Assembly (NCBI GenBank): GCA_965214015.1
Contig: CBDCAS010000021.1
Span: 1 to 64,000, forward strand
Direction of reading: 5' to 3'
Source: CBDCAS01 sp965214015
GTDB lineage: Bacteria > Pseudomonadota > Gammaproteobacteria > Coxiellales > Coxiellaceae
DNA: 64,000 bases
The translations under genes were made by a program, and so were the position numbers. Of the stretch, positions 55,401-64,000 are shown one piece after another (positions within the stretch are counted from its first letter, which is position 1; each line of letters opens with the position of its first letter). The notes beneath the pieces are model-generated. The model saw nothing but the letters and a program-made list of their open reading frames with translations, was not told where the DNA came from and did not search any database.

Positions 55401-56322
55401 CAAGTTAAACTATACTATAGTAGGTATTTTTGTTGTCGCATTAAGTGTAGTTTTTATTGTACTCTTTTTTTGGCTCTCAGGTATGCACCATGATAAAATT
55501 TACAATATTTATCTTACCTATGTTCATGAGGATGTAACAGGCTTAAGTACTCGCAGCCCAGTACGTTTTAATGGAGTTCAAGTGGGCTATGTATCTACAA
55601 TAGAATTAGATCCTAATAATTCACAGCTAGTAAAAATTACTTTAAAAATAGAGCAAGGAACTCCAGTAACTACCAGTACTGTTGTTAACCTATTACCAAT
55701 GGGAGTTACTGGTATTATTTATGTGGGCTTGAAAGCACAAACACCCAATGCTCCTTTATTGACTGCAAAATCTGGAAAAAAATATCCTGTGATTCCTTTT
55801 CGTCCCTCTTTTCTAATGCAGTTGAGTACAGTGCTGCCACGATTAACTGATAATCTCAGAGAGATTAGTCAAGATATTTCAAAAGTATTTGATAAGAAAA
55901 ATCGTAAGGCAATTAGTATTTCTTTACAAAATATTGCTACAGTCACTAAAAACTTATCAAATAGTTCACAAAAATTAGATACTATTACTGACTCGCTAGA
56001 AGAAATACTTAAGAATACATCGATTGCATCAAAACAATTCCCTGAGGCAATCAACGAGCTACAAAAAACAATGAAAAGTATTCAACAAACAAGTGTTCAG
56101 ATTAAAACAGCTGGTAGAAGTGCAAATATTTTAATAAATCAAGGGCGTGTAATGCTTGGTAATTTTAATGATCAATTATTACCAGTGACACAACAAATAC
56201 TTGTGAAATTGAATTCAGTGATGTTAAATTTTTCTAACGTGACTCAAGAAATCCAACGTAATCCATCGATGTTGATTCGTGGTAAGCAACCTAGCTTACC
56301 AGGTCCAGGAGAAAGTCAATGA
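55393..56322 (+). CDS. mlaD: MCE-domain lipid carrier protein MlaD-like
   Basis: From ATG 55,393 (MDSKLNYTIVGIFVVALSVV) the protein has 309 residues: one transmembrane helix, a single MCE domain (GLSTRSPVRFNGVQVGYVST near residue 50), and a long helical region (residues 160-280, SLQNIATVTKNLSNSSQKLD and more) that may build a periplasmic channel. This is longer than E. coli MlaD (183 residues). It overlaps mlaF by eight bases and the lipoprotein gene by four. Confidence 0.87.
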   Translation: MDSKLNYTIVGIFVVALSVVFIVLFFWLSGMHHDKIYNIYLTYVHEDVTGLSTRSPVRFNGVQVGYVSTIELDPNNSQLVKITLKIEQGTPVTTSTVVNLLPMGVTGIIYVGLKAQTPNAPLLTAKSGKKYPVIPFRPSFLMQLSTVLPRLTDNLREISQDISKVFDKKNRKAISISLQNIATVTKNLSNSSQKLDTITDSLEEILKNTSIASKQFPEAINELQKTMKSIQQTSVQIKTAGRSANILINQGRVMLGNFNDQLLPVTQQILVKLNSVMLNFSNVTQEIQRNPSMLIRGKQPSLPGPGESQ

Positions 56323-56924
56323 AGTATTGTCGAGCTATTATTATTTTTTTGACAGCTTTACTATTAGGAGCGTGTGGCATTACAAGTCCAGTTAAATTAT
56401 CAAGGCAATCTTCTTATACTATCATTGGACCTTATCTTGCAGCTCCTCGTTATTCAAAATCACTTAATACTATTTTAATTTCTCAACCAATAGCTAACTC
56501 AGGCTATCAGACTTCCAATATGATTTATGTAGATACTGTATATAAGTTAAAAGCGTTTGCACATCATCGATGGGTAGCACCACCTACTGAAATGCTTTTA
56601 CCCTTATTGGCAGAGCGTTTACGTTCCTCGGGCTATTTTAAAGCTGTTCTAACTCCTCCTTTTTCAGGAATCACTAATTATCGTTTAGATACACGACTGT
56701 TAGTTTTACAGCAAGAATTTTTAAGGCCAATAAGTTTAGTCCGCTTATCAATACAAGTAACATTAGTCAGTAGCATGACGCATCGTGTTATTTCTAGCCG
56801 ACGTTTTCAAGTGCTGGTTAGTGCACCAGATAATAATCCATATAGTGGTGTTCTAGCGACCAATAAAGCAGCTGATATTATATCAAGACGTGTTTCAAAT
56901 TTTGTAATTCAATCATTTCACTAA
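56319..56924 (+). CDS. ABC-type transport auxiliary lipoprotein (PqiC-like)
   Basis: The 201-residue protein has a lipoprotein signal (IIFLTALLLGACGITSP, lipobox LGAC near residue 19) and a domain seen in ABC_trans_aux/PqiC proteins (SNMIYVDTVYKLKAFAHHRW, EMLLPLLAERLRSSGYFKAV). It probably forms the outer membrane side of the MCE transport system. Last gene of the mlaEFD operon; its last 12 bases overlap the 3' end of the convergent gene. Confidence 0.82.
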   Translation: MKYCRAIIIFLTALLLGACGITSPVKLSRQSSYTIIGPYLAAPRYSKSLNTILISQPIANSGYQTSNMIYVDTVYKLKAFAHHRWVAPPTEMLLPLLAERLRSSGYFKAVLTPPFSGITNYRLDTRLLVLQQEFLRPISLVRLSIQVTLVSSMTHRVISSRRFQVLVSAPDNNPYSGVLATNKAADIISRRVSNFVIQSFH

Positions 56925-56933
56925 TTGAAATGA
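56913..56933. terminator. Bidirectional terminator hairpin at converging genes
   Basis: TCATTTCA, loop CTAAT, TGAAATGA form a perfect eight-base stem. The loop contains the stop of the lipoprotein gene, and the left arm contains the stop of the opposite gene. Likely a shared terminator or RNA-end structure. Confidence 0.45.
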
Positions 56934-57350
56934 GCACTCTTTAATATGTTTTACTGTGGGTTGTCCACAAACATAGTCTTTATATTTTTTATCAAATTGC
57001 CATCTAGAATGATGACCAGAGTAATCCATTGCTTTTTGATCAATAATAATGGGTTTATATTCATTAGAAATCAATGCTAACCATTTTCCGTTACTGGCTT
57101 TATAAACGCAGGCAATACGATGTCGTTTGGGGGAATAAACTACACCACCAAAGTGATTTGTATTAATAACAACGCCCTCAATTGTCGATCGATAAGACCG
57201 CCATCCTGGTTTGTTATTAGAGTACCAGTATCCTCTATAATCTCGTTTTAAATGAACAGGACAAATATCAGCTTGTGCTGTATTTAAACTCATTAATCCT
57301 AGTGTAGCGATCAGTATCGTAGTAAAGATTGTTTTTCTATATACACACAT
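56913..57350 (-). CDS. Small secreted protein of unknown function
   Basis: The 145-residue protein has a signal peptide (IFTTILIATLGLMSLNTAQA) and four or five cysteines in the mature part (ADICPVHLKRDYRGYWYSNN, RIACVYKASNGKWLALISNE, YKDYVCGQPTVKHIKECSFQ). The small, Cys-containing layout recalls secreted DUF3757-type proteins of Legionella and Coxiella, but I am not sure of the family. The dsb genes in this window could supply its disulfides. Convergent with the Mla lipoprotein. Confidence 0.65.
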   Translation of the reverse strand: MCVYRKTIFTTILIATLGLMSLNTAQADICPVHLKRDYRGYWYSNNKPGWRSYRSTIEGVVINTNHFGGVVYSPKRHRIACVYKASNGKWLALISNEYKPIIIDQKAMDYSGHHSRWQFDKKYKDYVCGQPTVKHIKECSFQLVK

Positions 57351-57520
57351 AGTCTTTCCTTTTGTTTTTTATTCCATTGTTTAGGTTGTTTTTATTTTTA
57401 CTGCAGGTTTTTAAGTACATGAATTATAGCAATATATATTTAACTATTTGATTTTTTAAGATTTTGATTACTAGGGCTTGAGAAAATAGGCAGATTGGTG
57501 TCTAATAGAGCGCCCAGTAG

Positions 57521-57605
57521 GCGAGAGTGGCGAAATAGGTAGACGCGCTGGATTTAGGTTCCAGTAGGGTAACCTGTGAGAGTTCGAGTCTCTCCTCTCG
57601 CACCA
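57521..57605 (+). tRNA. tRNA-Leu (anticodon TAG)
   Basis: The 85-base gene has a seven-base acceptor stem (GCGAGAG with CTCTCGC), a long variable arm typical of leucine tRNAs, T-arm GAGTTCGAGTCTC, and an encoded CCA at 57,603-57,605. The anticodon stem CTGGA/TCCAG encloses loop TTTAGGT, giving anticodon TAG at 57,555-57,557. It is transcribed toward tig, 21 bases upstream, as in several gammaproteobacteria. Confidence 0.95.
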
Positions 57606-57626
57606 GTAATTTGATGAGGTGTCTTC

Positions 57627-58937
57627 ATGCAGACAGAGTTAAAAAAACTAGAAGGTTTGAAACGTGAACTTAAGGTGATTCTTCCTATTGAAGAAGTAAA
57701 AGCAACTTATGATAAACATCTTAAAATTGTTGCCAAGCAAGTAAAGCAACCAGGCTTTCGTCCTGGAAAAATACCTTTAGCATTAGTTGAAAAAAAATAT
57801 AACTCTGGTTTGAAAAGTGAAGTAGTTGGTGATTTAATGCAAACTAGTTTTGATAAAGCTTTGCAAGAAAATAAGATTAAAATAGTAGGACAACCCCAAA
57901 TTCATCCCAAACCACTGAGTAAGAATGAACCTTTTGAATATGTCGCTGAATTTGAAGTATATCCAGAGATTACACTAAGAGACTTACAAGGTATTAAAAT
58001 AGATAAGTTTGTCTCTGAGATCACCGATCATGATATTGAAAAAATGCTTAGCAAAATCCAGCATCAGCAGGCAGAGTGGGTAGAGGTCAAGCGTGATACT
58101 CAGCAGGGCGATCGTCTAGTAATTGATTTCGTAGGTACCATTGATAAAGACACTTTTGAAGGTGGCACAGCAAAAGATTTTAGATTAGAACTAGGTTCAA
58201 AACAGATGATCCCTGGCTTTGAAGAGGCATTAGTAGGTTTAAAGCTAGGAGAGGTAAAAAATATTCAAGTGCCTTTTCCAAAAGATTATTCTGTAACTCA
58301 TCTATCTGGTAAAAAAGCTGAATTTGAAGTCACTATTCATAAAATTGAAGAGGCAAAATTACCTGAAATAAATGACATGTTAGCTGAAAAAATAGGAATT
58401 ACAGGAGGTATTGATCAATTGAAATCTGAAGTACGCCTTGGTATGGAGCGTGAGTTACAGCAAACTATACAAGCACGTCTTAAGATGAGTGTTTTAGATA
58501 AGTTGATAGAGTTAAATCCAATTGATGTACCTGAGTCATTGATTGAAATGGAAGTTCAAAGTCTGCAGGATAAAGTGCGCAAGCAGATAGCCACTCAAAA
58601 AGTCTCATCAAAAGAGATGCCTGATGATATAACCTTGCCCAAAGCTCCTTATATTGATCAGGCAAAAAAACGAGTGATATTGGGCCTATTGTTAAGTGAA
58701 ATCATTAAGGTCTACAATGTAAAAGCAGATAAGGCAAAAGTTCGTAAAAAAATTGAAGAAATTGCAGCAGCCTATCGTAAGCCACAGGAAGTAATTGATT
58801 GGCATTACAGTGATAATAAACTACTTTCTGAAGTAGAAGCACTTACTATGGAGGATGAGGCAATTTTAAAATTACTTGAGAAAGCTGAATTAGTTGAAAA
58901 ACACTCATCTTATAATAATATTGTTAATACAGCTTAA
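57627..58937 (+). CDS. tig: Trigger factor
   Basis: Trigger factor (436 residues) is the ribosome-bound chaperone and prolyl isomerase. The ribosome-binding signature GFRPGKIPLALVEKKY is near residue 43, the FKBP-type domain spans about 150-245 (GDRLVIDFVGTIDKDTFEGG), and the C-terminal chaperone arms run to the end. Length equals E. coli (432). First gene of the conserved tig-clpP-clpX-lon series. Confidence 0.96.
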   Translation: MQTELKKLEGLKRELKVILPIEEVKATYDKHLKIVAKQVKQPGFRPGKIPLALVEKKYNSGLKSEVVGDLMQTSFDKALQENKIKIVGQPQIHPKPLSKNEPFEYVAEFEVYPEITLRDLQGIKIDKFVSEITDHDIEKMLSKIQHQQAEWVEVKRDTQQGDRLVIDFVGTIDKDTFEGGTAKDFRLELGSKQMIPGFEEALVGLKLGEVKNIQVPFPKDYSVTHLSGKKAEFEVTIHKIEEAKLPEINDMLAEKIGITGGIDQLKSEVRLGMERELQQTIQARLKMSVLDKLIELNPIDVPESLIEMEVQSLQDKVRKQIATQKVSSKEMPDDITLPKAPYIDQAKKRVILGLLLSEIIKVYNVKADKAKVRKKIEEIAAAYRKPQEVIDWHYSDNKLLSEVEALTMEDEAILKLLEKAELVEKHSSYNNIVNTA

Positions 58938-58956
58938 GCCTAACTAGGAGTCAACA

Positions 58957-59571
58957 ATGCTAAAAGAAAAACGGAATTTTATTGAATCTAATCTAGTGCC
59001 TATGGTAGTTGAACAAAGTGCGCGAGGAGAACGAGCTTATGATATTTATTCGCGACTTTTAAAAGATCGTATCATTTTTTTAGTAGGTCAAATTGAAGAC
59101 AACATGGCCAATTTGGTTATTGCTCAACTGCTCTTTTTAGAGTCAGAAGATCCAAATAAAGAGATCTCTATTTATATCAACTCGCCGGGAGGCGTAGTTT
59201 CCGCTGCATTAGCAATCTATGATACTATGACTTTTATTCGCCCTGATGTCAGTACACTATGTATTGGTCAGGCAGCTAGTGCAGGTGCTTTGTTACTGGC
59301 AGGAGGGGCAAAAGGTAAACGTCACTGCCTGCCTAACTCAGTTGTTATGATTCACCAAGTCTTGGGTGGATATCAAGGTCAAGGAACAGATATTCAGATC
59401 CATGCAGCAGAAACCAAGCGGGTAGGAGACACTTTAAATCGGATTTTAGCTCAGCATACAGGCCAAGATATTCAAGCTATTGAACGAGATACCAATCGGG
59501 ATAATTTTATGACCCCTGATGAGGCCGTCACATATGGACTTATCGACTCTGTTTTTACTAAAAGATCATGA
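58957..59571 (+). CDS. clpP: ATP-dependent Clp protease proteolytic subunit
   Basis: ClpP (204 residues) forms the tetradecameric protease chamber with ClpX or ClpA. Catalytic Ser108 is in [20 protein letters not shown], and His133 in [18 protein letters not shown]; the Asp is in [15 protein letters not shown]. The N-terminal [20 protein letters not shown] is typical. 19 bases after tig. Confidence 0.97.
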   Translation: MLKEKRNFIESNLVPMVVEQSARGERAYDIYSRLLKDRIIFLVGQIEDNMANLVIAQLLFLESEDPNKEISIYINSPGGVVSAALAIYDTMTFIRPDVSTLCIGQAASAGALLLAGGAKGKRHCLPNSVVMIHQVLGGYQGQGTDIQIHAAETKRVGDTLNRILAQHTGQDIQAIERDTNRDNFMTPDEAVTYGLIDSVFTKRS

Positions 59572-59734
59572 CTATTTTCTTTATTGATTAATTTTTGATT
59601 TGTCAAGCTGTTCGGGTATTGATAGAAATGATAGCATTGAAATAAGGTGTAGTAGGCCTTATTTAATAAGCTAAGGGTCGTTTTGTACACAATAATGAAA
59701 CAGGCTAGTTTTTAATTCGTAATGAGCAGCATTA

Positions 59735-61003
59735 ATGAGTAATACCAATCAAATTCTATATTGTTCATTTTGTGGTAAAAGTCAACATGAGGTACAGAAG
59801 TTGATCGCAGGTCCTTCTGTATTTGTCTGTAATGAGTGTGTTGATTTATGTAATGACATTATCCATGAAGAAGAATTGACTCAATCAGTAGATAACTCCT
59901 GGAAAAAATTACCCACTCCTAAAGAAATTCATGCTTCTCTAAATGAATACGTCGTTGGTCAGAATTTCGCAAAAAAAGTGCTCTCCGTGGCTGTTTACAA
60001 TCATTACAAGCGTTTGAATGCTAATAAAACAGATAAGGTCAACAATGTAGAACTAACAAAAAGTAATATTTTGCTTATTGGTCCTACCGGTTCAGGTAAA
60101 ACATTATTAGCACAGACATTAGCTAAAATTTTAAATGTTCCTTTTGCCATTGCTGATGCAACTACATTAACTGAAGCAGGTTATGTAGGTGAAGATGTTG
60201 AAAACATTGTCCAAAAACTTCTACAGAAATGTGATTATAATGTTGAAAAAGCTCAGTCAGGCATTATCTACATTGATGAGATTGATAAAATTGCTCGCAA
60301 GACAGATAGCCCTTCTTTAACCAGAGATGTCTCAGGTGAAGGAGTACAACAAGCATTATTGAAACTTATTGAAGGTACAATTGCCTCAATTCCTCCTCAA
60401 GGTGGCCGCAAACATCCACAGCAAGAATATTTACAAGTTAATACAGCTAATATACTGTTTATTTGTGGAGGTGCCTTTACTGATTTACATAAAATTATTC
60501 AAGCTAGAATGAGTAAGGCTAGTATTGGTTTTTCCGCATCTGTACACTCTAAAAAAGATAAATTACTAGCTGCTGAGTTAATCAAACAGGTTAAGTCTGA
60601 AGATTTAGTTAAATTTGGGTTAATTCCAGAATTTGTTGGTCGATTGCCTGTCACAGCATTATTAGATGATCTGGATGAATCAGCACTCGTTCGTATTCTT
60701 GTAGAGCCGAAAAATTCTCTAACAGAACAATATTCAAAACTATTTGAATTTGAGAATGTTGAGCTGAGTTTTCATAAAAATGCCTTAAAACAAATTGCAA
60801 AAAAAGCAATTAGCTGTAAATCAGGTGCACGTGGTTTACGCTCTATTTTAGAACATATGCTCTTAGATTTAATGTATGAACTGCCATCAATGACTGGATT
60901 GAAAAAAGTGATTATTGATGAAAATTTTATTAAAGATAATATGAAAAAACCTATCTACATTTATGAAAACGATAGTGTTCAAGGGCAGATTGTCTCTGAA
61001 TAA
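59735..61003 (+). CDS. clpX: ATP-dependent Clp protease ATP-binding subunit ClpX
   Basis: ClpX (422 residues) unfolds substrates for ClpP. It has a four-Cys zinc domain ([14 protein letters not shown] and [13 protein letters not shown]), Walker [19 protein letters not shown] near residue 115, Walker [21 protein letters not shown] near 180, and the RKH/sensor 2 region [20 protein letters not shown] near 365. Complete; 163 bases after clpP, 29 before lon. Confidence 0.97.
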   Translation: MSNTNQILYCSFCGKSQHEVQKLIAGPSVFVCNECVDLCNDIIHEEELTQSVDNSWKKLPTPKEIHASLNEYVVGQNFAKKVLSVAVYNHYKRLNANKTDKVNNVELTKSNILLIGPTGSGKTLLAQTLAKILNVPFAIADATTLTEAGYVGEDVENIVQKLLQKCDYNVEKAQSGIIYIDEIDKIARKTDSPSLTRDVSGEGVQQALLKLIEGTIASIPPQGGRKHPQQEYLQVNTANILFICGGAFTDLHKIIQARMSKASIGFSASVHSKKDKLLAAELIKQVKSEDLVKFGLIPEFVGRLPVTALLDDLDESALVRILVEPKNSLTEQYSKLFEFENVELSFHKNALKQIAKKAISCKSGARGLRSILEHMLLDLMYELPSMTGLKKVIIDENFIKDNMKKPIYIYENDSVQGQIVSE

Positions 61004-61032
61004 ATTCCTCAATAGAGATAGGATATGGAAAT

Positions 61033-63492
61033 ATGAATACAACATCTTCTCAAGACCAACTAACGGCAACATTGCCTCTACTACCATTACGTGATGTAGT
61101 AGTTTTTCCTCACATGGTGATTCCTCTATTTGTAGGCCGTGTTGAGTCTGTAAAATCATTAGAATCGGCAATGGCACTTAATAAGCAGATTTTTTTAGTC
61201 ACTCAAAAAAATGCCTTGACTGATAATCCTGAAGAAAAAGATCTTTATTCTGTTGGAGTAGTGGCTACTTTATTGCAGTTACTTCGCTTACCTGATGGTA
61301 CTGTAAAGGTACTGATTGAAGGAGCTCGTCGTGCAAAATTATTACATCTATTTTCAGAAGATAATCACTTATGGAGTGAATTAAAAACTATTTCAGAAGT
61401 CAGCAAAGAAGAGTCGTCATCGGAGAGTTGTGCTGAACTAGAAGTTATACGACGCAGTGTACTTAGTAAATTTGAACAACTTATTAAAATTAATAAGAAA
61501 ATTCCTTCTGAATTGCTGACTTCGTTAAGTAGTATTAACGATGCGGGACGTTTAGCAGACAGTATTGCAGCACATATATCCATAAAGATTGATTCACGCC
61601 AAAATATTTTAGAAGAAATCAATGTATTAGCTCGCATGCGTTTGTTAAATGATTTATTAAATAATGAATTAGAATTACTTGAAGTTGAAAGACGTGTTCA
61701 AGGTCGTGTTGAAAAGCAAGTTAAAAAAAGTCAACGTCAATACGTTTTAACTGAAAAAATTAAAGCACTACAACAAGAGCTTGGTGAATTAGATGAAGAA
61801 GGTACTCCTGTTAATGAAGCGGATCAGCTAGAAGCTATGATTAAAGCAGCCAGTATGCCAAAAGAAGCGAAAGAAAAAGCAGAGGCTGAGCTTAGTAAGT
61901 TGAAAATGATGCCACCAATGTCAGCTGAAGCAACAGTTTGTCGTAATTATCTTGAAGTATTATTGCAAGTACCTTGGAAAGAAAAATCAAAAATTAGTAA
62001 AGCTTTAAAAAAAGCAGAAAAAGTTTTAGATACAGATCATTATGGCTTGAAAGAAGTAAAAGAACGTATTCTTGAATATCTGGCCGTGCAACAACGGGTT
62101 CAAAAACTTAAAGGTCCTATACTTTGTTTAGTAGGGCCACCTGGTGTCGGTAAAACATCCTTAGGTCAATCAATTGCTAATGCTACAGGTCGTCAATTTA
62201 CACGTGTTTCCTTAGGAGGGGTGCGTGATGAAGCTGAGATTCGCGGTCATCGCCGTACCTATATTGGTGCAATGCCTGGTAAAATTATTCAACGCATGAT
62301 AAAAACAAAAGTGCGTAATCCGCTGTTTATGTTAGATGAAGTCGATAAAATGGCGATGGATTTTCGTGGCGATCCCGCCTCTGCTTTGTTAGAAGTTTTA
62401 GATCCAGAGCAGAATCACTCATTTAACGATCACTATCTTGAAGTAGATTATGATCTATCAGATGTTATGTTTATTGCTACAGCAAATTCTATGAATATTC
62501 CACCTGCATTGCTAGATCGTATGGAAGTGATTCGTTTGGCTGGTTACACTGAATATGAAAAATTAAATATCGCCAAACGCTACTTGCTACCACGTCAGAT
62601 AGAATCAACTGGTTTGAAAAATAGCGAAATTAAAATAGCAGATGGTACGATACGTGACATTATTCGTAGCTATACGCGAGAAGCTGGTGTTCGAAATTTA
62701 GAACGTGATATCTCTAAGATCTGCCGTAAAGTAGTTCACGAAATACTGGGTGAGAAAAAAAAGAAAATACATCATATCACCCGCCGTAATTTAGAGAGAT
62801 ATCTAGGAATTAAAAAATTTCGTTTTGGTCTTGCCGAAGAAAAAGATCGAGTGGGTCAGGTAACTGGTTTAGCATGGACTGAGGTAGGTGGTGAGTTACT
62901 GACTATTGAAGCACAAGTCATGTCTGGTAAAGGCAAGTTATTGCATACAGGAAATTTAGGTGATGTAATGCAAGAATCTATTCATGCAGCAATGACAGTG
63001 ATTCGTAGTAGAGCAGTTATGCTAGGAATTGAGGATGAGTTTTTTCAAAAATATGATTTTCATATTCATGTGCCTGAAGGTGCTACTCCCAAAGATGGTC
63101 CATCAGCAGGTATTGGCATGTGTACTGCTATAGTTTCTGCAATTACACAAATTCCAGTACATGCCGATGTTGCTATGACCGGTGAGATTGCTTTGCATGG
63201 GGGAGTTTTACCAATCGGTGGTCTAAAAGAAAAGTTATTAGCTGCATTGCGAGGCGGTATTAAAAAAGTTCTTATTCCTGAAGAAAATAAGCGCGAATTA
63301 AGAGAAATTCCAAAAGAAGTCACACAGGGATTAGAAATTATACCTGTCAAATGGATTGATCAAGTCTTAGAGATTGCATTAATTTCAATACCTCATGTTT
63401 TAGATAAAAATAAATCAGAGCTTGTGATGGCTGTCGATTCCTCAAAGAAAAAACGAGATAAAGAAGAAAAAAACCATATAAGTACTCATTAA
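61033..63492 (+). CDS. lon: ATP-dependent protease Lon
   Basis: Lon (819 residues) degrades misfolded and regulatory proteins. It has the N-terminal LON domain (LPLLPLRDVVVFPHMVIPLF near residue 14), Walker A LVGPPGVGKTSLGQSIANAT near 368, and Walker B NPLFMLDEVDKMAMDFRGDP near 430. The Ser-Lys protease pair is in PKDGPSAGIGMCTAIVSAIT near 690 and LPIGGLKEKLLAALRGGI near 730. It is about 35 residues longer than E. coli Lon, including a lysine-rich tail (SSKKKRDKEEKNHIS). pmbA follows within four bases. Confidence 0.96.
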   Translation: MNTTSSQDQLTATLPLLPLRDVVVFPHMVIPLFVGRVESVKSLESAMALNKQIFLVTQKNALTDNPEEKDLYSVGVVATLLQLLRLPDGTVKVLIEGARRAKLLHLFSEDNHLWSELKTISEVSKEESSSESCAELEVIRRSVLSKFEQLIKINKKIPSELLTSLSSINDAGRLADSIAAHISIKIDSRQNILEEINVLARMRLLNDLLNNELELLEVERRVQGRVEKQVKKSQRQYVLTEKIKALQQELGELDEEGTPVNEADQLEAMIKAASMPKEAKEKAEAELSKLKMMPPMSAEATVCRNYLEVLLQVPWKEKSKISKALKKAEKVLDTDHYGLKEVKERILEYLAVQQRVQKLKGPILCLVGPPGVGKTSLGQSIANATGRQFTRVSLGGVRDEAEIRGHRRTYIGAMPGKIIQRMIKTKVRNPLFMLDEVDKMAMDFRGDPASALLEVLDPEQNHSFNDHYLEVDYDLSDVMFIATANSMNIPPALLDRMEVIRLAGYTEYEKLNIAKRYLLPRQIESTGLKNSEIKIADGTIRDIIRSYTREAGVRNLERDISKICRKVVHEILGEKKKKIHHITRRNLERYLGIKKFRFGLAEEKDRVGQVTGLAWTEVGGELLTIEAQVMSGKGKLLHTGNLGDVMQESIHAAMTVIRSRAVMLGIEDEFFQKYDFHIHVPEGATPKDGPSAGIGMCTAIVSAITQIPVHADVAMTGEIALHGGVLPIGGLKEKLLAALRGGIKKVLIPEENKRELREIPKEVTQGLEIIPVKWIDQVLEIALISIPHVLDKNKSELVMAVDSSKKKRDKEEKNHISTH

Positions 63493-63496
63493 CGCT

Positions 63497-64000
63497 ATGC
63501 CTTATTCTTCTTTAGAAGCACGTTTTCAACGAATAGCCAAGTTCGCTTTACAAAAAGCAACTAATCAAGGTGCAGAAGCTTCTGAGGTCTTTGTATCACA
63601 AGAGAAAGGTTATTCTGTTAGCGTTAATTTGGGTGAAATTGAAACGCTGGAACATCGTGAAGAACATTCATTGATTGTTACAGTTTATAAAGGACAACGT
63701 AATGGATCAGCAAGTACCACAGATTTATCAGAGGATGCTATTTCTAAAGCGATTGAAAAAGCTTACACTTTTGCACTAAATGCTAGTAAAGATCCTGAAT
63801 CGGGCTTAGCTGATCCTAAGCATTTAGCGGAAGATTATCCAGATCTCTCTTTATTTAATCATTGGAAATTATCGCTATCTGAAGCTGTTGAAATTGCTGC
63901 ACATTGTGAGTCAGTAGGTCGTGCACAAGATCAACGTATTGTAGAGTCAGAAGATGTTAGTGTAAATACCTATGATCGTTTTCAAACCTATGCTAATAGT
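63497..64000 (+). CDS. pmbA: Metalloprotease PmbA/TldE, N-terminal part (runs off the right edge)
   Basis: From ATG 63,497 the frame stays open for 168 codons to the window end: MPYSSLEARFQRIAKFALQK, EASEVFVSQEKGYSVSVNLG, ETLEHREEHSLIVTVYKGQR and NGSASTTDLSEDAISKAIEK. This is the N-terminal part of the TldD/PmbA family, which works as a TldD-TldE protease in peptide maturation (such as microcin B17) and antitoxin turnover. The start is four bases after the lon stop. The catalytic region of the complex is in TldD and not in this window. Confidence 0.85.
   Translation, partial: MPYSSLEARFQRIAKFALQKATNQGAEASEVFVSQEKGYSVSVNLGEIETLEHREEHSLIVTVYKGQRNGSASTTDLSEDAISKAIEKAYTFALNASKDPESGLADPKHLAEDYPDLSLFNHWKLSLSEAVEIAAHCESVGRAQDQRIVESEDVSVNTYDRFQTYANS

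Noticed and set aside
1..64000. CRISPR arrays, prophage structural genes, rRNA genes
   Set aside because: No regularly spaced repeats, phage morphogenesis proteins or rRNA sequence were found anywhere in the window.

Overview
The window reads as the chromosome of an AT-rich gammaproteobacterium, most likely a member of the Legionellales (Coxiella, Legionella or Rickettsiella-like). This is inferred from protein sequence character and gene order: gyrA-serC-aroA-cmk-rpsA-lapA-pyrF, asd...truA-accD-folC-dedD-cvpA-purF, and tig-clpP-clpX-lon. No database search was possible, so the genus is not fixed.

Bases 1-15,600 are an accessory region. It opens with the 5' part of an IS110-family transposase running off the left edge. 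Next comes a very AT-rich operon on the + strand (709-7161) whose genes resemble leucine biosynthesis enzymes: a leucine dehydrogenase-like enzyme, a broken and possibly oxygenase-derived gene, an isopropylmalate dehydrogenase, a class IV aminotransferase with a frameshift, an isopropylmalate/homocitrate synthase-like enzyme, and both isopropylmalate dehydratase subunits. Together they form a complete 2-oxoacid one-carbon elongation module with a reductive amination step. This is the most interesting object in the window.

From 7180 to 14,122 lies a graveyard of mobile DNA. It holds an IS6-type relic, a Tn3 transposase tail, and an outer Tn3-like element carrying a DUF4160/DUF2442 pair and a tyrosine recombinase that overlaps tnpA. 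That outer element is split by a second Tn3-like element with 35-bp perfect terminal inverted repeats. The second element has itself lost its centre to an IS701-like insertion. A secreted protein gene without a normal start codon and a coding remnant follow.

From 15,602 to the right edge the sequence is compact core genome: aspartate aminotransferase, EVE protein, uvrB, birA/typA, a class A beta-lactamase, mtaD, gyrA, the serC-aroA-cmk-rpsA run, lapA-pyrF, a ComEA-like protein, wecA, a lone ccmH, aroC, asd, coaBC, dsbB/dsbA-like, a small protein where fimV usually sits, truA-accD-folC-dedD-cvpA-purF, dusA, cyoABCD, a dicarboxylate/glutamate symporter, an Mla-type lipid transporter, a tRNA-Leu, tig-clpP-clpX-lon and the start of pmbA. 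Several of these form overlapping operons (gyrA/serC/aroA/cmk; aroC/asd; mlaE/F/D/lipoprotein; dsbB/dsbA).
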